64,000 bases of DNA. It comes from Cichorium intybus. Taxonomy: Eukaryota; Streptophyta; Magnoliopsida; Asterales; Asteraceae. Positions 11,711 through 24,200 of this stretch are shown here, in pieces. The stretch's first letter is position 1. Each line of letters opens with the position of its first letter. The position numbers and the translations under genes were made by a program. The stretch is taken from contig CM042016.1 in the NCBI GenBank assembly GCA_023525715.1, positions 63,915,382 through 63,979,381 on the forward strand, in the 5' to 3' direction. A model generated the notes under the pieces. It was given only the letters and a program-made list of their open reading frames with translations. It was not told the DNA's origin and ran no database searches.

Positions 11711-12775
11711 TTAATTTTGAAGACGGGACCGAACGGCTTTTATTTTCTGAACAACCGTTTCAAAGGCTTCGATTGTCAAACCCTTCTCAATATAGTCGAT
11801 ATTAGAGGGATCAAAAGGGCCTTTAACTCGATCAATGCATTTTATAACCGCTCTTGCAGGGAGAATGCTCCTTGTGGGGTCAGGTGAAGTTCCTGAGCTC
11901 AAGCTCGATGAGAATCCCTGCACCACATATAATCGAAAATATTACTACAATAATCATTGATGAAAACATATATCCAGAATAAATACAAATGAAGTTATAT
12001 ATTAATTTGATAAAGTTTGAAACAGGCTGAGAAAAAATTTACAAGTTCTGATTAAAAACAATTTACTGTCCACTTTAATCGAATTTAGAAAGATGGAACT
12101 AAGAAGGGACGGTTCAACCTAATTGTATCCCTATAATATAATTTAGGGATAATGCTACGGTAACCCATCGGACTATTCATTTTACATCTATTTGGTATCT
12201 TAAGTTTTTTCCTTGCTGTCTAAGGGCTTAATGTTTATACAACCGAGTTTAATTGGTTACTCGGGGGGTTATTGTAGCAAAAGAATTTGCTACAGTACCC
12301 CCACAACGTTTTAAAAATGCATCTAAATGATCCGTAAACTTTTTCAGATTTATTCAGATTTTTTCTCTATTGTCCGGTAAGTCCCTAAGAAGAAAAAAAA
12401 AACCTTAAGGGACCAAATAGATGCAAAATGAAAAGTTGGGGCCATAATTCATCTTCTAACCTTAAAGATGAGAACTTCAACTTCTAGGTCGTCCACGACT
12501 GCTTTAACCAGAAGTGCTTCGTCCTTCGCAATCTGACTGTAGAATTCTAACAATGATATCTGTTCATTGTGTCCATATTCTTCATCGTCTTCATTTTCGT
12601 CTTCTTCATATCTTAGTTGCCGTCTAGCCCGACACCGTGTGCCAAAAACTTGCGGGCATTGGCCAGCGAATTTGCCCGAGAAAAAATTAATTTGGCCAAG
12701 TGTGGAGGTCGAAGTGATATTGACATTGCGAGAAATGGCAGGGAAAAGAGAAGGGAAGGATAACGTAGCATACAT
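11711..12775 (-). CDS. Predicted chloroplast protein, DUF7734-like
   Basis: An intact two-exon gene. Exon 1 is 12775-12461 (105 codons) and exon 2 is 11917-11711 (68 codons plus stop), giving 173 aa. The donor is AAG|GTTAGA and the acceptor GTGCAG|GG, with phase 0 across a 543-bp intron. The ATG at 12775 is the first in-frame Met after an upstream TAG. Residues 1 to about 50 are rich in Ser, Thr and Phe with few acids, like a plastid transit peptide. A basic stretch (RCRARRQLR), an acidic run (YEEDENEDDEEYG), and then a conserved body follow, with EFYSQIAKDEALLVKA, DDLEVEVLIF, RSILPARAVIKCIDRVKG and PFDPSNIDYIEKGLT. I recall a plant-specific plastid family of this form with no known activity; the DUF number is from memory. 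A Copia element ends about 260 bp upstream of the ATG. Confidence 0.82.
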
Positions 12776-12930
12776 GAGTGGTGGTGACAAAAGAAAGTGC
12801 TATGCAAGATTTTGATAAGAGGACTCATGTGAGTTTTGGCTTTACTTGACCAAAAACACATGTCCCACGGGTCATAAATTTATCTTCGACGTCAACATTA
12901 TTCTAAATAATTACACATAACAAACAGTTA

Positions 12931-12940
12931 TTTTTATATA
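12931..12940 (-). promoter_or_regulatory. Candidate TATA box of the DUF7734-like gene
   Basis: TATATAAAAA on the minus strand, about 155 bp before the ATG, in the 260 bp between the gene and the Copia element. Distance and sequence fit a core promoter; no other evidence. Confidence 0.4.
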
Positions 12941-13037
12941 TTGCTTCTTTTGTATATATCCGCGTATTGTCCAGGTATAATTTTTATATTTATGTTTAAT
13001 TTATTTATTCAAATGAGTTTGTTAGTTTAAAAGTATA

Positions 13038-13223
13038 TAATAACCATGTGATTAATATGAGTTTGAAAAATTCAATTACTTTTCCTAATCTTCTTTATTC
13101 CGTTGGTTAGTGTCGTATAGTTAGGATGTATTTACTTCTCTACTGTGTATAATAAATACATTGTACAAATTCTGTATTAATCAAGAAAGAGAATCAGTTC
13201 AAACATTGAAGAAGTTTTTGATA
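13038..13223 (+). repeat. 5' LTR of the old Copia element
   Basis: A 186-bp LTR aligning end to end with 18023-18205. It ends directly before the primer binding site. It contains a TATAATAAATA motif near 13147 that could serve as TATA box. Confidence 0.85.
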
Positions 13224-13236
13224 TGGTATCAAGAGC
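13224..13236 (+). other. Primer binding site, tRNA-Met type
   Basis: TGGTATCAAGAGC follows the 5' LTR directly. It fits the 3' end of initiator tRNA-Met with one extra A against the usual TGGTATCAGAGC. Confidence 0.8.
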
Positions 13237-13279
13237 CGTATAATCAAATTTTTTCGATTCTTACCTTTTGCTGATCTCT

Positions 13280-13685
13280 ATGGCTTTTTCCGACGCTTCT
13301 CTCTTGGCACACGCTACTTCCACATTCGGTGATGTCACTTTTCAACTTCCTCCGATCAACATTAAACTTGATCGTGACAATTATTGTTTATGGCGGTCTA
13401 CAATTATCTCTGCCCTAGAGACCTTCGATTTGGAATCCTTCATCTTCAAATCTGATTCTCCTGCTACAGCCTATGTGTCGAGCGACTCTGAAGACGAATT
13501 GGCTCCTGTTCCCAAACCTAATCCCAATTACGCTCGTTGGAAAAAAAACAAAATCGCTACGTTCTCCTTTGGATTAAAACAACACTCTCTGAACGGGCTC
13601 TTTCTTTGATTGTTCGGACCCCCACTTCCCTTGAAGCCTGGACCACTCTTGAGAAATCGTTCCAGTCCCATACACGAGCCTGTAG
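13280..13685 (+). pseudogene. Copia gag remnant
   Basis: The frame opens MAFSDASLLAHATST and includes IKLDRDNYCLWRSTI, matching the N-terminal gag region of plant Copia elements (the LxxxNYxxW core). A frame break near 13540 is followed by TLSERALSLIVRTPTS and AWTTLEKSFQS. The zinc knuckle is missing because the inverted block begins at about 13688. Confidence 0.8.
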
Positions 13686-13687
13686 AA

Positions 13688-14156
13688 TGGCGAGCACCGG
13701 ATGTCGAAGTAGCGTGTGCGAAAAGAGAAGCGCCGGAAAAAGCCATAGAGATCAGCAAGATGTAAGAATCGAAAAAAATTTGATTATACGGCTCTTGATA
13801 CCAACTTCTTGAATGTTCGAACTGATTCTCTTTCTTGATTAATACAGAACTTGTACAATGTATTTATACACAGTAGAGAAGTAAATAAATCCTAACTATA
13901 CAACACATAACTAACGGAATACCGAAGACTAGGAAAAGTAATAATTTTTCAAACTCATGTTAGTCACGTGGTTATTATATCAGAAACTTCTTGAATGTTT
14001 GAACTGATTCTCTTTCTTGATTAATACAGAACTTGTACAATGTATTTATATATAGTAGAGAAGTAAATACATCCTAACTATACGACACTAACTAACGAAT
14101 ACAGAAGACTAGGAAAAGTAATTGAATTTTTGAAACTCATGTTAGTCACGTGGTAC
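13688..14156 (-). mobile_element. Inverted gag-PBS-LTR-LTR block
   Basis: On the minus strand this reads: truncated second LTR (about 14156-13983), a direct LTR-LTR junction (CTGATA next to TAATAACC, about 13975-13985), a first LTR to about 13804, the PBS (GGTATCAAGAGCC) and the start of gag (to about 13688). It is a reverse-oriented copy of the same family's 5' region with a doubled LTR. An LTR-LTR junction is expected of a two-LTR circle or a tandem insertion, so I infer insertion or recombination of such a product into this element. Confidence 0.75.
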
Positions 14157-14822
14157 CGACAAACTAAAGGTCAGGAACGGTAATCATCTGTCCATTTCTC
14201 ATGTTGGCTTCAGTTCTTTGCATAATCTTTGTTTGCCATCTGTTTAGTTGTTCCAAAATTGACCAAAAATCTTCTTAGTGTGTCCAAATTAACACAAGAT
14301 AATGATGTGTATATGGAATTCTGGCATAACCATTGTAATGTCAAGAATTTGCAAGGCAAAACACTATTACAGGGGGATGTTAACCATGGTTTATACCGGG
14401 TCCCAAACACCACCGATAAGCGCTCTTCTCTCATGCCACTCTCAGGAGTACGCACTTATGTTCATGGCTGGCACCAAAGACTAGCTCATCCACATGAGCC
14501 TCTCCTGCACAAACTTATCTCTTGACTTTTCAACTTCCCATTTTCGCCAACAAGTTCCCACTATGTGCGACTCCTATCAACTGGGAAAAAGTCATTGTTT
14601 ACATCTACCTGTCTTTCACATAAATTCATCATCTCCTTTTGATTTAGTGTATTCGGATATTTAGGGTCCCGCCCTGTTATTATCACTTAATTATGGAAAT
14701 CGCTATTTATTGCTTTTTATTGATGATTGCACAAAATATGTTTGGATTTATTTTCTGTCTACAAAAGCACAAATGGTTAAAACCCAATTTAACCGTGACA
14801 TTAAAGCCCTTTAATCCGACTA

Positions 14823-14844
14823 GGGGGGGGGGGGGGGGGGGGGG
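14823..14844. repeat. 22-base poly-G run
   Basis: Twenty-two consecutive G inside the integrase region of the dead Copia element. It shifts the frame and could form G-quadruplexes. A sequencing or assembly length error is possible. Confidence 0.9.
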
Positions 14845-16313
14845 AAGAGTATCGCAATGTCTCCGCCTTTCTTCAAACCCATGACATTGACCATCGAGTC
14901 TCTTGTCCTCATACGAGGAACAGAACGGTGTTTTCGAAAGACTAAATTTCATAGTCGTTGAAAAGGGCCTCACCCTTTTGGCTCAATCATCCCTCCCTCA
15001 AATCTTCTCGGAACATGCATTTAAAATCGCTACATACCTACATAATCGAACCATCACCCCCTTCTCAACTTTCGCTCACCTTATCAAATTCTATACAACA
15101 AATCTCATGACTATACCTTCCTTAAAACCTTTGGCTACCTATGTTATCCTTTCTTACGTCATACAATTCTCACAAAGTTAACTTCCGCTCTCTCCCATAT
15201 ATTTTTCTCGGGTATAGTAGTACTCACAAGGGCTACCTCTGCTTTCATCAACCATCATCTCGCCTTTATGTCTCTCGCCATGTTGTCTTTAACGGAAGTG
15301 TTTACTAATCTACCCTCAGTCTCCGCTACCGATTCATATTCATCTCCTTCTTCTCATCACGCTACCTCTGATTTACTTATGCAAGCAGCCTCTATTTCAC
15401 CTGGTCGTCCACCATCCGATCCACCCCCACTCTCGTCTACTACTTCCTCTTCCACCACTTCCTTAATTCCCACACCACCTCCCTCCTCTCCTACACCACC
15501 AAATCAGTTTTCCACCTCTCATTATCGACCTGCTCCAACCAACACTCATCCAATGATCACTAGAGCTCGTACCAACTCTCTTAAACCTAGAGTCTTTCAC
15601 ACATCTCTTTCGGACACTTCTGATTATGAACCTCACATTTTCTCTCAAGCCATTAAACATCCCTATTGGCAGCAAGCTATACAACATGAATATGATGCTC
15701 TCATGAGAATTAACACATGCTCTATTGTTTCGTATCCTACTAATGTCAATGTTATTGGTTGTAAGTGGATTTTCAGGATTAAAAGACGATCTGATGGCAA
15801 TAATGAACGACACAAACCCGTTTGGTGGCTCAAGGTTTCACTCAAGAGGCTAATGTTGATTATTTTGAAACTTTCAACCCGGTCATTAAACCAACAACCA
15901 TTAGACTTGTCTTGTCCATAGTTCTATCTTAAAGTTAGACCATTCGACAACTTGACATCAACAACGCCTTTCTAAACGGTGATCTGAATGAAGTACTATA
16001 CATGAAACAACTACAAGGATTTGAAGACCCAGCTAGACCCCAACACGTATGCCGACTCTTCAAAGCACTCTATGGACTCAAACAGGCTCCAAGATCCTGT
16101 TTCAACAAGCTCAAAACCTATCTCGTTACTCACGGGTTCAAAGCTTGTCAATTTGATACTTCCCTTTTTGTCCATATTAGTTCAACCACGACCATTTACA
16201 TATTGGTTTTTATGTCGATGATGTACTCATCAAAGGAACATATACAATCAAAATTCAACGCTTCATCCAATAGCTTCATATGATGTTTTCTTTCAAAGAT
16301 CTTGGCCAATTAC

Positions 16314-17164
16314 TGATAGGTTTTCTAATACCCTAGAATAGGCAAACATGGCAGCGGAAACACATAAAAATTCTAAGGTAAGTAACAATTACTAAAACCT
16401 ACAGGGAAATTACTTATTGACTATTTACAACTATAAGAAGGTTTATAAATACCAACATTTAGCAAAACCGATTTGCTTGGAGAACCCTTGTGTAGATCGA
16501 AATCCCCAAAGCTAAGGAAGGTAGTATCCAAAAGAGAATATCTCTAATGATCACACTCAATAAGTCCAAACAATTAGCTTATTAGGTTATTTAAGAATAG
16601 CTTGCTATAAAACCCTACAGAGGGATTATAGATTCTGTTGAGAGAGATAAGAGAAAAACTCCAAGAAATCTCACTGGAAGTTGGTGCAAAAGAATAAGGA
16701 GCCAGGGAGGGGTTTTTATAGCTTCCAAAAGTGATTAAAGATAAACCTTAGAGATAAACCTTATTTGAATTCAAACCGAATAAACCTTTTATCTTTAAAT
16801 TCAAAACCCTTTTATTACCATATATAGTGCACGATTTTTGAAGGATAAATCCTTCTAAAAAATCATCCCCTATTATCCCCAACATTATCCATTGCTCAAC
16901 TATTAAACAATTACAATTCAGTCCCTACACTTTCAATTAATTCCAAATTAATCAAATTAATTCCAGTTAATTCTAATGAATTCTAATTAATTCCAAACTA
17001 GTTTCTAATTAATTTATCATCACATAATAAATTAATAAACTATTTATTTCTAACTCTCAATTAACCTTAATACCATTTGGACTATTAAGGGCAACCCAAA
17101 AGGACCCTAATATTAATAGAAAGTCCTTACTGATTTAGTTATGACCTTGGACACTATTCCAACA
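16314..17164. mobile_element. Solo LTR, 851 bp, TSD ATTAC
   Basis: Starts TGATAGG and ends TTCCAACA (TG...CA) and is flanked by ATTAC at 16309-16313 and 17165-17169. It splits the reverse transcriptase of the old Copia element between FKDLGQL and the FFGLQI block; omitting the LTR and one TSD copy brings the two coding sides into one frame. No internal region is present. Parent family unknown. Confidence 0.88.
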
Positions 17165-18022
17165 ATTACATCATTTCTTTGGTCTACAAATCACCTCTAC
17201 AGCTACTGGTCTCGATCTCTCACAACCAAGATATATCCTCGATATCCTACACCGCAGCAAAATGACAAATGCTTCACCACTTTCAACACCAGTTGATCCG
17301 GGAACTCGCCTATCCCCAGAAGGCGAACCATTTCAAGATCCAACACTATTCCGTCAAATTGTGGGTTCCCTTCAATATGCTACAATAACACGTCCCGACA
17401 TTGCATATGTCGTTAATCGAGTATGTCAATTCATGCACTCTCCCACTACTCAACATTGGCAAGTTACAAAACGTATACTTCGGTACTTAAAAGGCACTTT
17501 GCATCACTGTCTCCATTTTTCACCAACTAAAGCCGACTCTCTTCTTGCATACTTGGATACCGGCTGGATTTCAAGTCAAGAGGACAGTCGATCTCAATAT
17601 GGGTATGCCATCTTTCATTGTTCCAATCTTATTAGTTGGACATCAAGAAAACAAAGAGTTGTCGCACGCTCAAAGCACAAAAGCTAAATACATGTCATTA
17701 GCATTCACAACAGCTGAGTTATTGTGGCTCAAACCGTTAATTACATAACTTCAGGCTCCTATTCTCAAACAACCACTGATTCTTTGCGACAACTTAGGTG
17801 TTATATTCATGAGCGAAAATCCAATAATCAGCACTCGATCCAAGCATAATGCTTTAGACTTACACTTTATTCGGGAACTAGTTGAAACCGGAGCACTCAA
17901 AATATGCTATATCTCATCTTGATCAGTTGGCTGATATATTCACCAAACCGTTGTCAAGAGATCTAGTTTATCTTCTTCGTTTCAAGCTTCAAGTATGTCC
18001 CCACCTTGAGCTTGCTAGGGGC

Positions 18023-18205
18023 TAATAACCACGTGAATAACATGAGTTTGAAAAATTTAATTACTTTTCCTAGTCTTCTGTATTCTGTTAGTTAGTTTCG
18101 TATAGTTAGGATGTATTTAGTTCTCTACTGTGTATAAATACATTGTACAAGTTCTGTATTAATCAAGAAAGAGAATCAGTTCAAACATTCAAGAAGTTTC
18201 TGATA
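18023..18205 (+). repeat. 3' LTR of the old Copia element
   Basis: A 183-bp copy of 13038-13223 with TATAAATA at 18133-18140. A purine-rich GCTAGGGG lies just before it, a weak polypurine tract. Confidence 0.85.
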
Positions 18206-18253
18206 GTATACGTTTTCCTTCCTCTCGCCAGCTTTGTAAATTGATCGAGTTTT

Positions 18254-18574
18254 TGTTAGTTCTATATGCCCAAGGATGATCATAAAATGATATTACTAAT
18301 AATACATGATCCTATAGGGTCACACCAACAACAAGTTTGACACCAATTGATCATTTAGAACGTTAAATTTGATTTAACATCAAATGATACTAAACTTGCA
18401 TTTTAATCTTGTAGGTTATTATTATTTGAGGTAAATAATAATAACTACAAAATTAAAGGTTGATTAGTAATTCATATGTGATGAATTAATTAAGTAACAA
18501 TTAAATTGTTTAAATTGTTAAACGATTTAATTGATTTATAAGTAAGCCTTTTATTTAATTTAATTAGTAAATTA

Positions 18575-18626
<52 letters not shown>

Positions 18627-19360
18627 ATATATATATATATATATAATTATACAATTAAGATTGTATATTTAGATGGTTTATTTATATATTTGATTATGGG
18701 TTAAATGTTATTCCATTAAAGAAATGAGAAGATGTATTATTTATAAGCTTATAATTATCTAAGTTTTATAAATAATAACAACCCACTAGCACTTCATTAG
18801 TCATCATATAACTAGCCATATTTGAATAAAAAGAATGCATTAAGAACTTAAAAGAAAAAGAAGATGCCTTGTGTCTTCTAGCTTTTGATTATAGAAATCA
18901 AATGGATCTTTCTTTTAAGCTAGTTGCATGTGCTTTTCTTTTCTCTTGGTGGGTTATATTGTGAACTATTTTGAGGGCATGTGGACATCATTTCTTGCTT
19001 CAAAAATCAGCCAAAGAAACTCTCTAAATGCTCTCTTGATAGTTAGCAAAAATTGGTTTTTGGTTTCACAAGAAAAAGAGTTCTAACTTGCAAGTTGTGG
19101 AACTAGCATTCAAGGGTGTTCAAGCTTGTGGTGGATCAACTATAGAGGGATTCTAATTTGATTCCTAGCTATCAAAATCATCCAAACCAAACACAAGAAC
19201 AAAGGTTATGATCTTGAACTTAATCTATGTTTGTTCTTCATCTTATCTCTACATGCATGTAGCATGATCCTCTTGAAAATGGAATTTGTGTTCATGATTT
19301 TATGCTTCCGTTGCAAACTCTTGGTTTTGAAACTTACCACATGAACCATGATTTCCAACA
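18254..19360 (+). repeat. 5' LTR of the 9-kb Copia element
   Basis: An 1107-bp LTR with a (TA)n run at about 18580-18645. It differs from the 3' LTR mostly in the length of that run. It ends directly at the PBS. Confidence 0.95.
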
Positions 19361-19374
19361 ATTGGTATCAGAGA
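19361..19374 (+). other. Primer binding site, tRNA-Met type
   Basis: ATTGGTATCAGAGA right after the LTR end; TGGTATCAGAG is the usual complement of the 3' end of initiator tRNA-Met. Confidence 0.88.
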
Positions 19375-21270
19375 CATGGCTATATTGCATGTTTAGATAA
19401 TAAGTTTATTTGGATAAACTTGGTTTTTGGAAGCCATGAATGTTCATCTTCTTAAATGAAAGTTTCATGCATGGCTTCTTTGGCAACATGCAATTATATT
19501 ATCTATGATTTTATGTAACCAACTATATCTTATGTATGCATGCTTTTGGTTACATAAATTGTTGCCTTAGAAAAACAAAGTGTTGATTTTCTTATGATTT
19601 TATGTGATAAAATGGTGCATAAACAAGCCAAGGACCATATGATGCATGTTTTGTGTTTGTGTTCGATATGGTTGTAATCTATTGATTTATTCAAATGGTT
19701 TGTAATAATAATTAGTTATTTCCTTCTTAATATTCATTTTGTAAATATTAGAATAGTTGTATTTTATTTATTTCACAAAATGTAACAAGAGAAGGAAGTA
19801 AAAGACCAAGAGAAGATTGCACCCAACAGCAGCACTTTCTGAAGAGCTGCTGTCCAGATTTCAAAATTGTTTTGGAAGTGTTTTATAAATTCATATCTTG
19901 GTCATTTGGTGATATACTTGTTGGTAACTTTAATATCTAGAATATACATTAAGTTTCAACAAGTATTAGCATCAATATAGCCAAGAATGAATTGAAAAAT
20001 GCAACAAAAACAACAAAAATTCCTTCCTGCTGCCCCTGATTTCGAAATTTTTGAGGGCTCCATAGAAAAATCACATGTCACTCAATGGTGTCAAGAAATG
20101 GTGGTTCAAGTGTCATTTGGTGATATAAGAAGCTTGGCAAAATTGTAGCCAAATCGGAGATCATTTGGTTGAGTTTTTGTCACTCTTTTGTCCCTAGGTT
20201 TGGACTTGATATTTCATGTGTGGCTCACATGAAATATCAAACTAGTTGGCTTGTGTTTATGCACCCATGCATGCTTGTGATGTTTGAATGTTTTATTATG
20301 TTATGTTGTGGATGAAAATAAGATTTTGCATGCTAGACAACCTAGATAATTAAACATAATCATCAAGGAGTTTGTATTTTCAAAAGTTGACAATTAAAAC
20401 ATAAGATGTGAAAATTGGGTTTTATTAAAATGGGTTTTGTTTAAAACCTATTAAGTCAAGTTTTGAAAATGATTGAAACAAGAAATAAAATGGAGATTTT
20501 ATAAACTCTTACAAACTCCAACCCTAAGTAATAATGGTAATTATTTAGGATTATAAATTGGTTGTAATATATGTGATCAAACTCAAACTTAATATTGGAT
20601 ATTAATCTTGACCACAAACAAAGAATCAATAAAATGGAGATTTTATGATTTAGGAACCAATTAACAAAATAAGATTTAATGGTACCATGTTCATTGGATG
20701 CATGCAATCTACATGATACCATATGTTTTTCAAAATTAGAATTGTAAAACATTCAAATCCCTTATGAAATACGAATCTATGCCGTCCTTCTTAAAGACAC
20801 TCATGTATCACTTGTATTTCCTTGTGGGATAAAGGATACCTAACCACTTGGAGTCTTCTTGTGATACAAGAAGTAGTTTTGTAATATTGATGGGATAAAG
20901 GACACCTAACCATCAATAGTTGACAAAACTACACGTCCGTTTAAGTAGGATGATTCGTTTGGAAATCTCTTGTGATAAAGGTCACCTAAGCATTAGAAAT
21001 CCAAGGCATAGATGGGATCAAACATGCCAAACTTATAAATGTTATAATGGGATCCCATAAATCTAGAAATTATATTTGGATATAATTGGTAAACCGTTAC
21101 CTACCTTGTTGATTCGAATAGGCGGGATAAAGGATACCTAACCACTTATTCGTGATGCAACTTGGATTCTAGACCTTAATTAATTAAAGTTTATGAAACA
21201 AGAAAGGGTATTAATTATTAAGGACTTAATATCATAATTTACTAAATAGAACCTTGTTAAAATTTTGTAG
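19375..21270 (+). other. Long non-coding leader of the 9-kb Copia element
   Basis: About 1.9 kb without a useful ORF between PBS and gag. Near its end the phrase GATAAAGGWYACCTAA occurs four times, at 20828, 20894, 20973 and 21126, each after a TGTG or GCGG context, as a dispersed repeat. A packaging or translation-control role is only a guess. Confidence 0.6.
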
Positions 21271-24200
21271 ATGGCACCAAACAACACACACTCGGCTCCT
21301 AACAAAACCTCACTACGGTCTCTCCTTGAAGGAGAAAAACTTAACCATACCAACTTCTTGGATTGGTACCGTAGTGTGAGAATTGTTCTCAAACAAGAAA
21401 AGAAAGAATATGTTCTCAATGAACCACTTACAGAAGAGCCCCCTGCCACTCCTAAGCCCGCACACGATGCATGGCTTAAAAAGATGGATGATTCCATCGA
21501 TGCATCATGCCTCATGTTGGCAACCATGATTCCCGACCTTCAGAAGGATTTGGAGAATCATTCAGCCTATGACATGATTAATCAACTAAAGGAAATGTTC
21601 CAACAACTTGCAAGAACGGAAAGGTTCGAAACTGTTCGGGCTTTCCATGCTTGCAAGATGGAGGAAGGGCAGTCGGTAAGCTCTTATGTGCTCAAAATGA
21701 AGAGTCACATTGATCATTTGGCACGTCTTGGAGTTGTGATGCCCGAAGAGCTAGCAACGGATATGATCCTTAACTCCTTGACAAAGTCCTTTGATCCTTT
21801 CGTCATGAATTATAACATGAATGGTTTGAACAAGACTATCCCGGAATTACATGGGATGCTAATTACCGGGGAAAAGAGTCTGCCTAAGAAAACCACTCAA
21901 GTTCTCATGATCAAGGAAGGTGGAACAAAGAGAACTAGACCAGAACACCCCACCAACTCCAAGGGCAAAGGGAAAGCAAAAGCTTTCAAAGGTAAGGGCA
22001 AGAAAGTTGTCCAACCTTCCCATCCGCCCAAGAAGAAGGCAAAGGTTGCCAAAGATGAAACATGCTTTGAATGTGGCAAAGCTGGGCATTGGAAGAGAAA
22101 TTGCCCTACCTATCTTGCGGAGTTGAAGAAGAAGAAGGCCGGTGAAGGCACTTCAGGTATCTATGTGATAGACCTAGAACTTTATAATTTATCTCTTAAC
22201 ACATGGGTATTTGATACTGGTTGTGGAACTCACATATGTAATATGTTGCAGGGGTTCAAAAGGAGTAGGCGACTGAAGGCAAATGAGGTAGTACTTCGGG
22301 TTGGAAACAATGCAAGAGTTGCGGTGGATTCAATTGGAAGTTTTAATTTATTACTACCTAATGGCTTGTGTGTGACATTGTTGAATGTTTACTATGTTCC
22401 TAGCTTGACTAGGAATATTATTTCGGTTGCTAAATTAAGACAATGTGGATTTGATCTTTCCTTTTATAATGATGATATTTGTGTTTACAAAAATAATGTA
22501 TTCTATTTTGAGGCTAGGCCTTTAAATGGAATTTATGAAGTAAACCTTGATGAAAAGACTAACAATAGCTCTTTATACCACACTTTCACCAAGAAACCCA
22601 AATTTGATTTGAGTCAAACCTATCTATGGCATTGTCGCCTTGGGCATATAAACAAGAACCGCATATCCCAACTTCAAAAGAGTGGACTTTTGAAGGCAAA
22701 TGAGAATGACTCATTTGATATATGTGAATCTTGTTTACATGGCAAGATGACTAAAGCTCCTTTCTCCGGAACCAATGAGAGAGCAAAGGACTTGTTAGGA
22801 ATCATACATACGGATGTATGTGGTCCTTTCAAGCCAATGACTAGATATGGTGAAAGATATTTCATCACCTTCACTGACGACTTTAGTCGTTTTGGATATG
22901 TTTATTTGATTAAACATAAACATGAGGCATTTGAAATGTTCAAAACGTTTCAAAGTGAAGTGGAAAATCAACTCAACAAAACAATTAAAGTTCTTCGTTC
23001 TGATAGAGGAGGTGAGTACTTAAGTACAAACTTTATGGATCATTGTAAGACTTGTGGAATTGTTTCACAACTTACTCCACCTGGAACACCACAACATAAT
23101 GGTGTGTCTGAGAGGCGGAACCGAACACTATTGGATATGGTTCGATCCATGATGAGTAGAAGTACTCTACCTTTATCATTTTGGGGTTATGCTTTACAAA
23201 CAGCTGCTCGTCTCCTAAATATGGCACCTACTAAAAAGGTAGATAAAACACCTTATGAGATATGGCATGGAAGGGTTCCATCTTTATCCTTTCTCAAGGT
23301 ATGGGGTTGTGAAGCTTATGTCAGACAAGAAGCTTCAAACAAATTAGAACCCCGTTCAACTAAATGTATCTTTGTAGGGTATCCGAAAGATTGTCTTGGA
23401 TACTATTTCTACAATCCCATCGAGAATAAGATATTTATTTCTCGAAAAGCTGAATTCCTAGAAAATAAGTTTCTGACGGAAGAGGCTAGTGGGAGGTTTG
23501 TGGAACTTGAGGAACTTCAGGAACCACAACCTGATACACAAGAAGTTGAATCTAGCATTCAACAAGAAATTGTTGAACCTGAACAAACGGTTGATCAGGA
23601 ACAAATTGTAACACAAGGTGTTCGCAAATCTGGTAGGGTTCGAATTGAACCAGAAAGGTATGGTTACCTTTTGATGGAAGAGGTATGTTATACGATAGAT
23701 TCTGATGAACCCGTCAACTATCAGAGTGCAATATCAGATCCTGAATCTGATAAATGGCTTGAGGCCATGAACACTGAGATGCAATCCATGCACGATAATC
23801 AAGTTTGGAACTTGGTTAATCTTCCCACCAATTGTAAGACTGTTGGGAACAAATGGGTTTTCAAGAAGAAAATCGACGTGGATGGAAATGTTCACACTTT
23901 TAAGGCTAGACTTGTCGCTAAAGGATACTCACAAACTCATGGTATCGACTATGATGAGACCTTTTCTCCAGTGGCAATGATCAAGTCGATTAGGATACTT
24001 TTTGCCATAGCCGCATACTATGATTATGAGATATGGCAAATGGATGTCAAGACCGCTTTCCTTAATGGATACTTATTGGAAGATGTCTATATGGAACAAC
24101 CTGAAGGTTTTGTCGATCCCAAGCATCCAAACAAAGTGTGCAAGCTTAAAAGATCTATCTATGGATTAAAGCAAGCGTCTCGAACATGGAACATCCGTTT

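Larger units (their letters stand above)
14158..17995 (+). pseudogene. Copia pol remnant (PR-INT-RT-RNase H)
   Basis: Recognisable blocks in order: NLLSVSKLTQDNDVYMEF and WHQRLAHP (end of protease and GAG-pre-integrase, 14240-14522); EHAFKIATYLHNRTITP (integrase, about 15010); KHPYWQQAIQHEYDAL and IGCKWIFRIKR (reverse transcriptase, 15655-15785); LYGLKQAPRSC (16065-16100); then, beyond the solo LTR, VGSLQYATITRPDIAYVVN (17362-17420) and an RNase H tail ending near TKPLSRDL (about 17945). Stops and frameshifts separate the blocks and the catalytic YVDD is lost. The product cannot be made. Confidence 0.85.
13038..18205 (+). mobile_element. Old, broken Copia element, TSD GTATA
   Basis: A 5.17-kb Ty1/Copia element bounded by LTRs of about 185 bp and flanked by GTATA at 13033-13037 and 18206-18210. 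The order is LTR, PBS, gag, protease/integrase, reverse transcriptase, RNase H, LTR. The LTRs begin TAATAACC and end CTGATA, not TG...CA, yet the target duplication and the PBS position support these limits. The element is dead: the reading frame is broken many times, the gag-to-protease part is replaced by an inverted LTR-LTR block (13688-14156), a 22-base G run lies in pol, and a solo LTR interrupts the reverse transcriptase. The two LTRs differ at many positions, which suggests age. Confidence 0.85.

Noticed and set aside
12567..12815. Plus-strand open frame rich in Ser
   Set aside because: Opposite strand of the acidic exon of the DUF7734-like gene.
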